Under the pieces are notes generated by a model that worked only from the letters and a program-made list of their open reading frames with translations, had not been told where the DNA came from and searched no databases. A stretch of 6,592 nucleotides of DNA from Lachnospiraceae bacterium (GTDB lineage: Bacteria; Bacillota; Clostridia; Lachnospirales; Lachnospiraceae). The stretch spans positions 1 through 6,592 of the forward strand of contig JAGCCY010000063.1 in assembly GCA_017651385.1 (NCBI GenBank), given 5' to 3'. Position 1 is the first letter of the stretch. The number at the start of each line of letters is the position of its first letter. This document shows positions 1-5,716 of this stretch, in pieces. The translations under genes were made by a program, and so were the position numbers.

Positions 1-581
1 AGGGCGAAAAGATGCTTAAGGTATGCAAGCTTGCATACATAAAGTTCTATGCCGAGAACAAGAACATGGTCGATGAGACGATAAGGGACTACATCAATGA
101 ATTTTTGGACGACCTTATCGGCGAGGGCATATATCTTTCGTACTTTAAGGAGTTCATGGAGCAGGGAGTCGAAGAGATAAACCGTTTTGCGGACAAGACG
201 TTTATCGAGTACAAGACCGAACCCGACAGAAAGGTAAAGATCCACTATATCGTGGAAGCGGACGACGACTCGCAGGGTGAGTACGTTACAAGGGAAATGC
301 CCGATATGTACGGCGGACTTCACTCAATGTCCTTTGTTCTTTTCTTCGGTGAGAACCTTTTGTATTACATTACCGAGGAGATAGACGGGACCGAGCAGCT
401 TACGGAATCCGGCAACATTACAAAGAGCGATATCGGAAGCGACATCTCCACGAGCCGCTTCAGTGAGATCAACGATATCGTTATATCTCACACGCTTCAG
501 GATTACGATGCGCTTGAGCATCTTATATACGAATACAGACGTAAGGAATATATGATAAACAAACTGTTTACCATGAAATAG
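1..581 (+). CDS. C-terminal part of a large DUF5717-like protein (5' truncated by window)
   Basis: The reading frame is open from the first complete codon (base 3) to a TAG at 579-581, giving 192 visible residues. It runs straight through the ATG at base 12 with no RBS before it, so that ATG is internal and the gene begins outside the window. The visible part starts with an amphipathic helical stretch (KVCKLAYIKFYAENK) and continues into a mixed alpha/beta segment. Near residues 115-145 is a strand-rich part containing LLYYITEEIDGTEQLTESG. The tail (about residues 160-192) is helical and rich in Tyr and charged residues. No signal peptide, membrane segment or catalytic motif is visible. From memory this resembles the C-terminus of the very long (over 1000 aa) DUF5717 proteins of Lachnospiraceae, which sit before a DUF5716 gene; the following gene fits that. 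Function is unknown. The family name is a recollection, not a search result. Confidence 0.72.
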   Translation, partial: GEKMLKVCKLAYIKFYAENKNMVDETIRDYINEFLDDLIGEGIYLSYFKEFMEQGVEEINRFADKTFIEYKTEPDRKVKIHYIVEADDDSQGEYVTREMPDMYGGLHSMSFVLFFGENLLYYITEEIDGTEQLTESGNITKSDIGSDISTSRFSEINDIVISHTLQDYDALEHLIYEYRRKEYMINKLFTMK

Positions 582-590
582 GATTTGCTG

Positions 591-1868
591 ATGGAACCTC
601 TTGATCAGGAACTTAAAAAACGAAATAGGGAGTATGCCGTAGGACTTGATCTTACGGACGGTTTCTCGAAGGTAAGCGTGGGCCCGGTCGATTCAGACGA
701 GATCGAGACAGGGTCGGTGATGCCGGGACAGAACGTTTATCAGGTTCCCACCGCGCTCTTTAAGAGAGCGGAGGTCAATCAGTGGTTTGCGGGCAGAGAG
801 GCCGATAAATACAGAGAGGCGGGAGGCTTTTATATCGATAAGCTTGTGACAAAGGCAAGAGCCGGCGAGGATGTCACGATCGGTAGCGAAAGCTTCAGAC
901 CGTCTGCTTTGCTTGCCCTTTACATGAAGAGGATACTTTCGCTTGTAAATACCGTGGCTCCGTTATCCAAGGTAACCTCATTGATGATCACCGTTGACAC
1001 TCTTGATGCGGATCTTGTGACGGTCCTTGACGAAGCGGTCAGATCGCTCGGTCTTAAGACAAAGGAAGTGCATTTCCAGAGCCATATGGAGAGCTTTTAT
1101 AACTATATGCTCTTCCAGCCGAGAGAACTTCTAAACAGGGATGCGCTTTTGATAGACGGAACAGGAGAGTATATAAAGAGCTTAAGGATGGAGTGTAATA
1201 AAAACACTACCCCGATAGTTGCGTTTATAGATTCCCACGAGGATTCAAAGCTTGCGACAAACGATACCGAGGCACCCGGTTACAGTGCGGTATTTAAGGC
1301 ATTTACCGAGAGTGTTACGGAAGGCCATATGATATCGGCAACGTTTTTGATAGGCGATATATTCAGGGACGAATGGTGTCACGATTCGGTTACGGCGCTT
1401 TGCAGAAAGGGAAGAGTATTCCAGGGCAACAATCTTTTCTCGAAGGGCGCATGCTATGCCGCAAAATCCGGCGTATCGCCTTCCATCATAAACAGCGGTT
1501 TCGTATTTTTGGGCAATGACAAGCTTAAGTGCAACGTCGGAATGAATGTTTCAAAACGTGGAGAGGATGCATACCTTCCGCTTCTTGACGGCGGCATAAA
1601 CTGGTTCGATGCAAGAAACGAGTGTGAAGTGATCCTTGATAAGGGCAACAAGCTAAGCTTTGTGATCACGCCGCTTACAGGAAAAAATCCGGAGACCGTC
1701 GACATCATATTAAACGATCTTCCCAAGCGCCCTCCGCGCACCACAAGGCTTAATATAAAGCTTAAGATGCAGTCCGAGACGAGGATCGCGGTAACGGTCA
1801 AAGATCTTGGATTCGGGGAGCTCTTCCCTGCAGAAAATATTGAATGGAATGAGGTGATAAGTGTATGA
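591..1868 (+). CDS. Divergent Hsp70/actin-ATPase-fold protein (DUF5716-like), function unknown
   Basis: The protein has 425 residues. The start is ATG 591 because AGGA (580-583) lies 7 nt upstream; the in-frame TTG at 585 would sit only 1 nt from that site. The order of motifs follows Hsp70. A phosphate-1-like loop is at 16-30 (AVGLDLTDGFSKVSV). A strand-helix-strand unit at about 128-173 ends in HMESFYNYML, comparable to INEPTAAALAYG. A phosphate-2-like strand-turn is at 184-200 (LLIDGTGEYI), an adenosine-loop-like FLIGDIF at 252-258, and SKGACYAAKSG at 284-294, comparable to the Hsp70 GAA helix. Residues about 370-415 (LPKRPPRTTRLNIKL, then RIAVTVKDLGFGE) mirror the end of the Hsp70 substrate-binding beta-sandwich. 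There is no helical lid. Glycines of the nucleotide loops are replaced (for example T22-D23 where Hsp70 has G-T), so ATP hydrolysis is uncertain. It is 9 nt behind the previous gene and overlaps the next by 4 nt. The Hsp70 relationship is inferred from motif order by eye. Confidence 0.82.
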   Translation: MEPLDQELKKRNREYAVGLDLTDGFSKVSVGPVDSDEIETGSVMPGQNVYQVPTALFKRAEVNQWFAGREADKYREAGGFYIDKLVTKARAGEDVTIGSESFRPSALLALYMKRILSLVNTVAPLSKVTSLMITVDTLDADLVTVLDEAVRSLGLKTKEVHFQSHMESFYNYMLFQPRELLNRDALLIDGTGEYIKSLRMECNKNTTPIVAFIDSHEDSKLATNDTEAPGYSAVFKAFTESVTEGHMISATFLIGDIFRDEWCHDSVTALCRKGRVFQGNNLFSKGACYAAKSGVSPSIINSGFVFLGNDKLKCNVGMNVSKRGEDAYLPLLDGGINWFDARNECEVILDKGNKLSFVITPLTGKNPETVDIILNDLPKRPPRTTRLNIKLKMQSETRIAVTVKDLGFGELFPAENIEWNEVISV

Positions 1869-2725
1869 ACCGAGCATTGACCTGTATCGGTGATTACGCA
1901 AAGTCACCGTTCTATGTGGATAAAGTCTTTGTAAATGTCTATTCCGCCGAGGAGCTTTGTTATGTACTCTACGAGAATGCGTTCCTTTTGGAGAGGGATA
2001 TCCTCGATATGAGGCTTGCGGAGTGGATAGACAGGGAGCTTGGCCTTAAGGATCTTGCAAGAGACCTTTATGTCCTTATAAACCAGAATGCTTCCGCAGC
2101 GTCGTTTGTGGGCACCATTCTTTCATATGTGGGTTACTATTCGGGCGAAGAGATATCAAAGGCCGAGAGCATCCTTCGTATGAACGTATCCATGAGCGTT
2201 TTTGAAAAGTGGAAGGCAAAGGCTGATTTTCTTGTGGAGAACAAGCATTATACCCTTGCGATCCACGAATACGAAAGACTCATAAAGAGCCTTCCCGACG
2301 ATGAAGCGACCCTTAAAGCCAACGTATACAACAATATGGGCATCACCTATATGTATCTGTATCTTTTCGATTCGGCCGAAGAATGCTTCACGATGTCTTA
2401 TAAGACAGACAACAACGAGGATGCATACAGACATTATCTTACGGTAAAGAGGATGAGCCTTTCCGATGAGGATTATATAAAGCTCATTGCCGAAGAAGAG
2501 GAGTCGTACAGGCTTTCCATCACGCTTGAGAGCAGGATGGATGACGTTAAGCGTACTTTTGACAGGACCGATACCGCGAGGTCGCTTAAGGAACTTTTCG
2601 AGTTAAAGAACACGAAAGAAGGAAATCTTTACTATGAGGAGATCGCAAGGATCACCCATCAGCTTAAAGAAGATTACAGAGACATCGTTTTGGAAAACGA
2701 ACAGGGCACCAATACGGAGAATTAA
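1865..2725 (+). CDS. TPR-repeat protein, predicted cytoplasmic adaptor
   Basis: The protein has 286 residues. ATG 1865 overlaps the previous stop as ATGA, and GAGGTG (1851-1856) lies 8 nt upstream, so translation is probably coupled to the Hsp70-like gene. It is almost wholly helical, with no signal peptide or membrane segment. Two tetratricopeptide-like helix pairs are readable: about residues 113-143 (KWKAKADFLVENKHYTLAIH, then EYERLI) and about 152-185 (YNNMGITYMYLYLFDSAEEC). The second has the classic small-residue and aromatic spacing of a TPR (N-G-Y-L-A-F). The N-terminal 100 residues are probably degenerate helical repeats. The tail (about 200-280) is charged and helical, with the glutamate run AEEEESY. 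TPRs bind peptides or other proteins, and many serve as Hsp70 co-chaperones, which makes the adjacent Hsp70-like product a plausible partner. That partnership is inference; the specific role is unknown. Confidence 0.85.
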   Translation: MNRALTCIGDYAKSPFYVDKVFVNVYSAEELCYVLYENAFLLERDILDMRLAEWIDRELGLKDLARDLYVLINQNASAASFVGTILSYVGYYSGEEISKAESILRMNVSMSVFEKWKAKADFLVENKHYTLAIHEYERLIKSLPDDEATLKANVYNNMGITYMYLYLFDSAEECFTMSYKTDNNEDAYRHYLTVKRMSLSDEDYIKLIAEEEESYRLSITLESRMDDVKRTFDRTDTARSLKELFELKNTKEGNLYYEEIARITHQLKEDYRDIVLENEQGTNTEN

Positions 2726-2730
2726 ACTTC

Positions 2731-3942
2731 ATGGGATTTTTAAAGAATCTGTTTTTGGGAAAAACCGAATATACCGATGACGACTATTTCGATTATGACG
2801 CCGAATACGAAGATCCCGACTGGGACCGGATGGCCGGAGACCGTGAGCCGCTAGACTTAAACGATGCAAATGTCATGGAGCAGTATGTAAGAAACTGCCT
2901 TGAACAGATGAAAGCCGCATCGGGCGAAATGGACAGGCTCAACAAAGAGTACGACCTTGTGACGGGCCATCTTACGGATCTTGAAGAAGTCGAAGAGATC
3001 CCTCAGGTGGAAAAAGCCCAGGTCGTTGAGATCGCCAAGCACATAAAGCAGTTAAGGGCTGAGCATGATACATATGTGCTTAAAGAGAGCACGATGACCG
3101 ATCGCGAGTACAAGCTTGTGGAGTCCATAGAGGACGAGATAGTGGAAGCCATCAAAAAGCTTGAGGAAGAGGAAGATTACAAGAAAAAGGTCAAGGCGGA
3201 TCTTAAGAGAGTCGATAAAGAGAGGCATGCCTACAATTACAGGAAAAGAGAACTCGATCAGATGATAGAGAACTCAAGGGGTGCGGCGCTCATAACGATG
3301 GGTGCGGCAGCAGTGCTGGTGGTCGTTCTTTTCCTTATGAACCTGTTCTTTAAACTGAATGTTTCGATAGGCTACTATATCACGATAGCCGCGCTTGCGG
3401 TGGCGCTTACGTATATATATGTCAAATACACTTCGTTCGTGGATGAGAGAGCGCGGGTGGGAAATACGATAAACGAGCTCATCCTTCTTGAAAACAAGGT
3501 CAAGATAAGATACGTCAACAACAAAAACCTTCTCGACTATCTGTACATGAAATACGACGTTCCCGACGCATGGACGCTTAAGGACCTGTATGAGCGCTTC
3601 GACAAAGAACGCGAGGCAAAGACCAGATTTGAAAAGAATGAAGTGATATATCAGGAAGAGCTGGCAAGGCTTGTAAGGGAACTTCGAAAATTCCGTGTAA
3701 AGGATCCCGAGATATGGATACATCAGGTCGATGCGATCGTGGATTCGAGAGATATGGTAGAAGTACGTCATTCTCTGATAAAGAGGCGCCAGAAGCTTCG
3801 TAAGCAGATGGAATACAATCAGAATCTCGCGACCGAAGCAAGCGATGCTATAAAAGCTGTTATCGAGGAACATCCGAAGTCCGCCGAAAAGATAATGCAG
3901 CTTATAAATATTTACGAACAAAGTGAGAGCACAGATGATTAA
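2731..3942 (+). CDS. Coiled-coil membrane protein with central two-TM hairpin, function unknown
   Basis: The protein has 403 residues. The start is ATG 2731, with GGAG (2716-2719) 11 nt upstream and the previous stop 5 nt before. Four parts are visible. Residues 15-35 are very acidic and Tyr/Asp-rich (DDDYFDYDAEYEDPDWD). Residues about 45-182 form a long charged helix with coiled-coil character, including EAIKKLEEEEDYKKKVKADL. Two hydrophobic helices lie at about 185-207 and 212-231, joined by only a few residues (KLNVS), so both long arms should be on the same, presumably cytoplasmic, face. Residues 235-395 are again highly charged and helical. There is no signal peptide and no enzymatic motif. 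The layout suggests a membrane anchor or scaffold. Its place directly after the Hsp70-like and TPR genes suggests it tethers that assembly to the membrane, which is inference. I do not recognise a named family. Confidence 0.85.
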   Translation: MGFLKNLFLGKTEYTDDDYFDYDAEYEDPDWDRMAGDREPLDLNDANVMEQYVRNCLEQMKAASGEMDRLNKEYDLVTGHLTDLEEVEEIPQVEKAQVVEIAKHIKQLRAEHDTYVLKESTMTDREYKLVESIEDEIVEAIKKLEEEEDYKKKVKADLKRVDKERHAYNYRKRELDQMIENSRGAALITMGAAAVLVVVLFLMNLFFKLNVSIGYYITIAALAVALTYIYVKYTSFVDERARVGNTINELILLENKVKIRYVNNKNLLDYLYMKYDVPDAWTLKDLYERFDKEREAKTRFEKNEVIYQEELARLVRELRKFRVKDPEIWIHQVDAIVDSRDMVEVRHSLIKRRQKLRKQMEYNQNLATEASDAIKAVIEEHPKSAEKIMQLINIYEQSESTDD

Positions 3943-4543
3943 AAATATTGTTTTTGATATTGGAAACGTACTTGTGGAGTTCGGCTGGAAGCCGTATTTC
4001 GATAAGTTCAACTTAACTCCCGAAGAATTCGAGAGGCTTGTAAACGCAACGGTAAAGAGCAATGTCTGGAATGAGATGGACAGAGGGGCCGTGAGCGAAG
4101 AAGAGATACTCAACGCCTATATAGCCAACGATCCCGGGATCGAGGACATAATAAGAGCCATATATGCGGATTTTCACGATATGCTAAAGCAGTACGATTA
4201 CACGAAGGACTGGATAAAAAGCCTTCAGGCTGAGGGATTTAAGGTATACTGCCTTTCGAACATGTCGCACAAATCAGTAAGGGAAAATGCGGACGCCCTT
4301 GATTTCATACCGCTTACGGACGGTACCATCCTAAGCTGCGATTACAACATCATAAAGCCCGAAAAGGCCATATACGATCTTTTGTTTGATAAGTTCAATC
4401 TTATCCCGTCGGAATGTGTTTTCATAGACGATGTCAAAAGAAACATCGATAAAGCCAAAGAACTCGGCATGTACGGCATAGTCTTCGAAAGTAAGGCTCA
4501 GGTCGAAGAAGAGATAAAAAGGCTTAAGAACACGGTTAAATAG
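3935..4543 (+). CDS. HAD-superfamily hydrolase, subfamily IA (YihX-like motif I)
   Basis: The protein has 202 residues, normal for a HAD-IA phosphatase. The start is ATG 3935, with GAGAG (3925-3929) 5 nt upstream. It overlaps the previous gene by 8 nt. A GTG at 3923 would add four residues but lacks a well-placed RBS. All four HAD motifs are present. Motif I is NIVFDIGNVLVEF with nucleophile D8. Motif II is VYCLSNMS with S108. Motif III is K141 in IIKPEKAIYDLL. Motif IV is CVFIDDVKRN with D165/D166. The alpha-helical cap occupies about 15-85. In motif I the usual second Asp (DxD) is Gly10, as in the DxGNV group that includes E. coli YihX (alpha-glucose-1-phosphate phosphatase), so catalysis remains possible. 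The probable reaction is hydrolysis of a small cytoplasmic phosphoester; the substrate cannot be told. It is the last gene of the operon and may be a passenger rather than a partner of the upstream proteins. Confidence 0.92.
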   Translation: MIKNIVFDIGNVLVEFGWKPYFDKFNLTPEEFERLVNATVKSNVWNEMDRGAVSEEEILNAYIANDPGIEDIIRAIYADFHDMLKQYDYTKDWIKSLQAEGFKVYCLSNMSHKSVRENADALDFIPLTDGTILSCDYNIIKPEKAIYDLLFDKFNLIPSECVFIDDVKRNIDKAKELGMYGIVFESKAQVEEEIKRLKNTVK

Positions 4544-4855
4544 TTATTCGCTTTCTTTATCGTTCTTTTTATCGACAGAGATCGAAGGAGAGTGATCGGT
4601 GGGCACACCGTTAAGATCGAAATCGGCAATGGTATGCTTATGGAAGATCTTTCCCGCCATCCAGATATACGCCCATATGAGTACGGGTACGACAATTGTC
4701 AGAAGTACGGCTGCCTGAGCGATCGTTTTGGCCCAGTCGTAGTTAAGAAGTGAAAAGATAAGTGCCAGAAGGTACATGAGCACGATGAGGACTATTCCCA
4801 CAAGCGCAAGTATCCGCTGACCCTTTGTATATTTGGATGTTTTTTCTTTTTCCAT
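4544..4855 (-). CDS. Small two-TM membrane protein, hypothetical
   Basis: The protein has 103 residues. The start is the ATG at 4855-4853 on the minus strand because AGAGGT (plus-strand 4862-4867) lies 6 nt upstream. A longer in-frame start at 4936 would add 27 residues across the promoter and RBS, so it is rejected. The N-terminus is basic and cytoplasmic-looking (MEKEKTSKYTKGQR). TM1 is about 15-38 and TM2 about 49-70 (IVVPVLIWAYIWMAG). After TM2 comes a His/Lys stretch (KIFHKH) and a polar, charged, probably disordered tail ending KKNDKESE. Positive charges around both helices predict N-in/C-in topology. I do not recognise a named family; similar short proteins of this kind seem common in Lachnospiraceae. 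Its stop codon directly abuts the stop of the convergent HAD gene with no spacer. It has its own promoter just upstream. Confidence 0.8.
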   Translation of the reverse strand: MEKEKTSKYTKGQRILALVGIVLIVLMYLLALIFSLLNYDWAKTIAQAAVLLTIVVPVLIWAYIWMAGKIFHKHTIADFDLNGVPTDHSPSISVDKKNDKESE

Positions 4856-4888
4856 ATGCTTACCTCTTTTATAAAAGTGACTTTGGTT

Positions 4889-4897
4889 ATTATAACA
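4889..4897 (-). promoter_or_regulatory. Extended -10 promoter for the small membrane protein gene
   Basis: On the minus strand the sequence reads TGTTATAAT: a perfect TATAAT (plus 4889-4894) with the TGn extension. The -35 region (about 4912-4917, TAATAT on the minus strand) is poor, which fits an extended -10 promoter. Transcription would start near 4882, giving a short leader of about 27 nt that carries the AGAGGT ribosome binding site. Confidence 0.7.
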
Positions 4898-4917
4898 TAC
4901 TTCTTTGAACAATATTA

Positions 4918-4946
4918 TTGAAAATAAAGAATTCATGTGCTAAACT
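4918..4946 (+). promoter_or_regulatory. Sigma-A-type promoter for the SEC-C gene
   Basis: TTGAAA (4918-4923) is followed by a 17-nt spacer and TAAACT (4941-4946). TG at 4938-4939 gives an extended -10 (TGCTAAACT). Predicted start of transcription is about 4953, some 44 nt before the SEC-C start codon. It lies back to back with the minus-strand promoter at 4889-4897, so the two polymerase sites almost touch. Confidence 0.6.
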
Positions 4947-4957
4947 ACGCAAGGAAC

Positions 4958-4978
4958 TAATCCTAGTCTTAAGGATTA
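4958..4978 (+). repeat. 7-bp inverted repeat just after the SEC-C transcription start
   Basis: TAATCCT (4958-4964) and AGGATTA (4972-4978) are perfect inverted repeats separated by 7 nt (AGTCTTA). The element begins about 5 nt after the predicted transcription start and ends 2 nt before the AGGAAGGG ribosome binding site (4981-4988). It could be a protein operator or a 5' UTR hairpin. There is no T-run, so it is not a terminator. The stem is short and chance is not excluded. Confidence 0.4.
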
Positions 4979-4996
4979 AAAGGAAGGGAATGACTT

Positions 4997-5506
4997 ATGA
5001 CATTACTTGAAAAATGGCGCAACACAGCCTACAACGAACAGGAAGATTCAGCTAAGCTTCAGGCGATCTGGGATGATTATTTCAAGAAAGAGAAGGCTAT
5101 CTATCAGAAGCTTCTTAAAAATCCCGATGAGGTGGTAACCGGTACGCTTGGGGAGCTTGCGAAAAAATATAAGGTTACACAGCTTGTAATGACCGGATTT
5201 TTGGACGGTATCAACGATTCGCTCATCAAGCCCAATCCGATCGAGACAATGGATGCGGAGACCGAAGTCAATCTAGTCTTCGACAAAGCACTTCTTTATA
5301 AGAACATGGTTGCCGCAAAGGCAGACTGGCTTTACGGACTTCCCGAATGGAATGCGATCTTTACCGAAGAAGAGCAGAAAGAGCTTTACAAAGAGCAGAA
5401 GCAGTCCATGACCATCCGTAAGGAAGCAAAGGTATATCCCAACGATCCCTGTCCCTGCGGTTCAGGTAAGAAATACAAAAAGTGCTGCGGACGCAACAGC
5501 GCCTGA
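4997..5506 (+). CDS. SEC-C motif (zinc-binding) domain protein
   Basis: The protein has 169 residues. The start is ATG 4997 with AGGAAGGG (4981-4988) 8 nt upstream. The N-terminal 140 residues are mostly helical and charged, beginning [15 protein letters not shown], with no signal peptide or TM segment, so it is cytoplasmic. The C-terminus is a full SEC-C motif, [15 protein letters not shown] (151-165), with ligands C152, C154, C163 and C164. This motif, first known from the SecA C-terminal tail, binds zinc and in SecA contacts SecB and ribosomes; it is found on many otherwise unrelated bacterial proteins. The N-terminal part does not look like SecA or a nuclease, so the function is unknown; a role in binding ribosomes or proteins is only a family-level guess. 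It has its own promoter. No terminator follows, and the infC promoter starts 8 nt after its stop, so read-through into the infC leader is likely. Confidence 0.9.
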   Translation: MTLLEKWRNTAYNEQEDSAKLQAIWDDYFKKEKAIYQKLLKNPDEVVTGTLGELAKKYKVTQLVMTGFLDGINDSLIKPNPIETMDAETEVNLVFDKALLYKNMVAAKADWLYGLPEWNAIFTEEEQKELYKEQKQSMTIRKEAKVYPNDPCPCGSGKKYKKCCGRNSA

Positions 5507-5514
5507 AAAAAGTA

Positions 5515-5543
5515 TTGACACCCGGAAATATGTGTGATATCTT
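5515..5543 (+). promoter_or_regulatory. Promoter of the infC-rpmI-rplT operon
   Basis: A perfect TTGACA (5515-5520) is followed by a 17-nt spacer and TATCTT (5538-5543). TG at 5535-5536 adds an extended -10. Transcription should start near A5549/G5550. This is the best promoter match in the window, as expected for a ribosomal protein operon, and it lies directly behind the SEC-C stop codon. Confidence 0.85.
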
Positions 5544-5566
5544 ATCCGAGTATCAAAGATATATGA

Positions 5567-5677
5567 CAAACAAGCAGAGTTATCTCTCACCCCGTGGCAA
5601 TTGGGCTGACGGGCGTTAATACGAAGAACACGCACAGTGTGCGGTTATGTAAGTATGTTGACGGATAAGCTTGTTTG
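5567..5677 (+). promoter_or_regulatory. Antiterminator helix competing with the infC leader terminator
   Basis: CAAACAAGC (5567-5575) is perfectly complementary to GCTTGTTTG (5669-5677), the top of the terminator 5' arm plus its whole loop. TTATC (5580-5584) is complementary to GATAA (5664-5668), the rest of most of that arm. The helix is therefore 9 + 5 bp with a 4-nt AGAG bulge (5576-5579). It cannot coexist with the terminator hairpin. It would enclose the two internal hairpins, forming a multi-branch structure that L20 could recognise and disrupt or prevent. Confidence 0.7.
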
Positions 5678-5693
5678 GCTTATCCGTTTTTTT
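5661..5693 (+). terminator. Intrinsic terminator in the infC leader (attenuator)
   Basis: A perfect 10-bp stem, ACGGATAAGC (5661-5670) with GCTTATCCGT (5678-5687), has a 7-nt loop TTGTTTG and is followed by a run of T (5687-5693). It ends 7 nt before the infC ribosome binding site, so it must be bypassed for any infC, rpmI or rplT expression from the promoter at 5515. It also stops read-through from the SEC-C gene. Confidence 0.93.
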
Positions 5694-5700
5694 AACCTAT

Positions 5701-5716
5701 GGAGGGTACAACTATT
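5701..5716 (+). promoter_or_regulatory. RBS and ATT start codon of infC
   Basis: GGAGG (5701-5705) is followed by an 8-nt spacer and ATT (5714-5716). No ATG or GTG lies at the proper spacing: ATG 5699 sits upstream of and overlaps the RBS, and ATG 5726 is 20 nt away. The AUU start is a hallmark of infC and makes its translation sensitive to IF3, which discriminates against non-canonical starts. Confidence 0.85.

Larger units (their letters stand above)
5549..5693 (+). ncRNA. L20-type leader RNA (transcription attenuator) upstream of infC
   Basis: About 145 nt lie between the predicted transcription start and the end of the terminator, with no ORF, and the region has dense complementarity. 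In order: the antiterminator strand (5567-5584), a hairpin with stem CCCGT/ACGGG (5591-5595 with 5609-5613), a hairpin CGCAC-AGT-GTGCG (5631-5643), and the terminator (5661-5693). In Bacillus subtilis, ribosomal protein L20 represses infC-rpmI-rplT by promoting premature termination in such a leader, and Rfam holds an L20_leader family for Firmicutes. Position, size and alternative structures all fit. I infer membership from architecture and gene context; I did not run a covariance model. Confidence 0.72.

Noticed and set aside
585..590. TTG as start of the Hsp70-like gene
   Set aside because: Only 1 nt from the AGGA site; ATG 591 has 7-nt spacing.
1454..1801. A 115-codon open frame on the minus strand inside the Hsp70-like gene
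   Set aside because: No RBS or recognisable motif; it is a by-product of codon bias in the plus-strand gene.
3923..3925. GTG as start of the HAD gene
   Set aside because: No well-placed RBS. ATG 3935 gives the normal HAD start, MIKNIVFDIGN.
3274..4113. A 279-codon open frame on the minus strand
   Set aside because: It lies antisense across the 403-aa protein gene and the start of the HAD gene. Its translation is low-complexity Leu/Ser/His-rich with no domain, and the plus-strand genes have good RBSs and recognisable features.
4597..4610. Hairpin CGGTG-GGCA-CACCG near the convergent gene ends
   Set aside because: Only 5 bp, inside the coding region of the small membrane protein, and without a T-run on either strand.
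4856..4936. 27-residue N-terminal extension of the small membrane protein
   Set aside because: It would span the gene's own RBS and extended -10 promoter and is unlike a protein N-terminus.
5479..5513. Possible terminator at the end of the SEC-C gene
   Set aside because: The GC-rich stretch pairs poorly and is followed by A residues, not T residues, on the coding strand.
5541..5548. CTTATCCG, identical to the terminator 3' arm and so able to pair with its 5' arm
   Set aside because: It overlaps the -10 box and lies just upstream of the predicted transcription start, so it is not in the main leader RNA. The transcribed segment 5567-5584 is a better antiterminator. It could matter only in read-through RNA.
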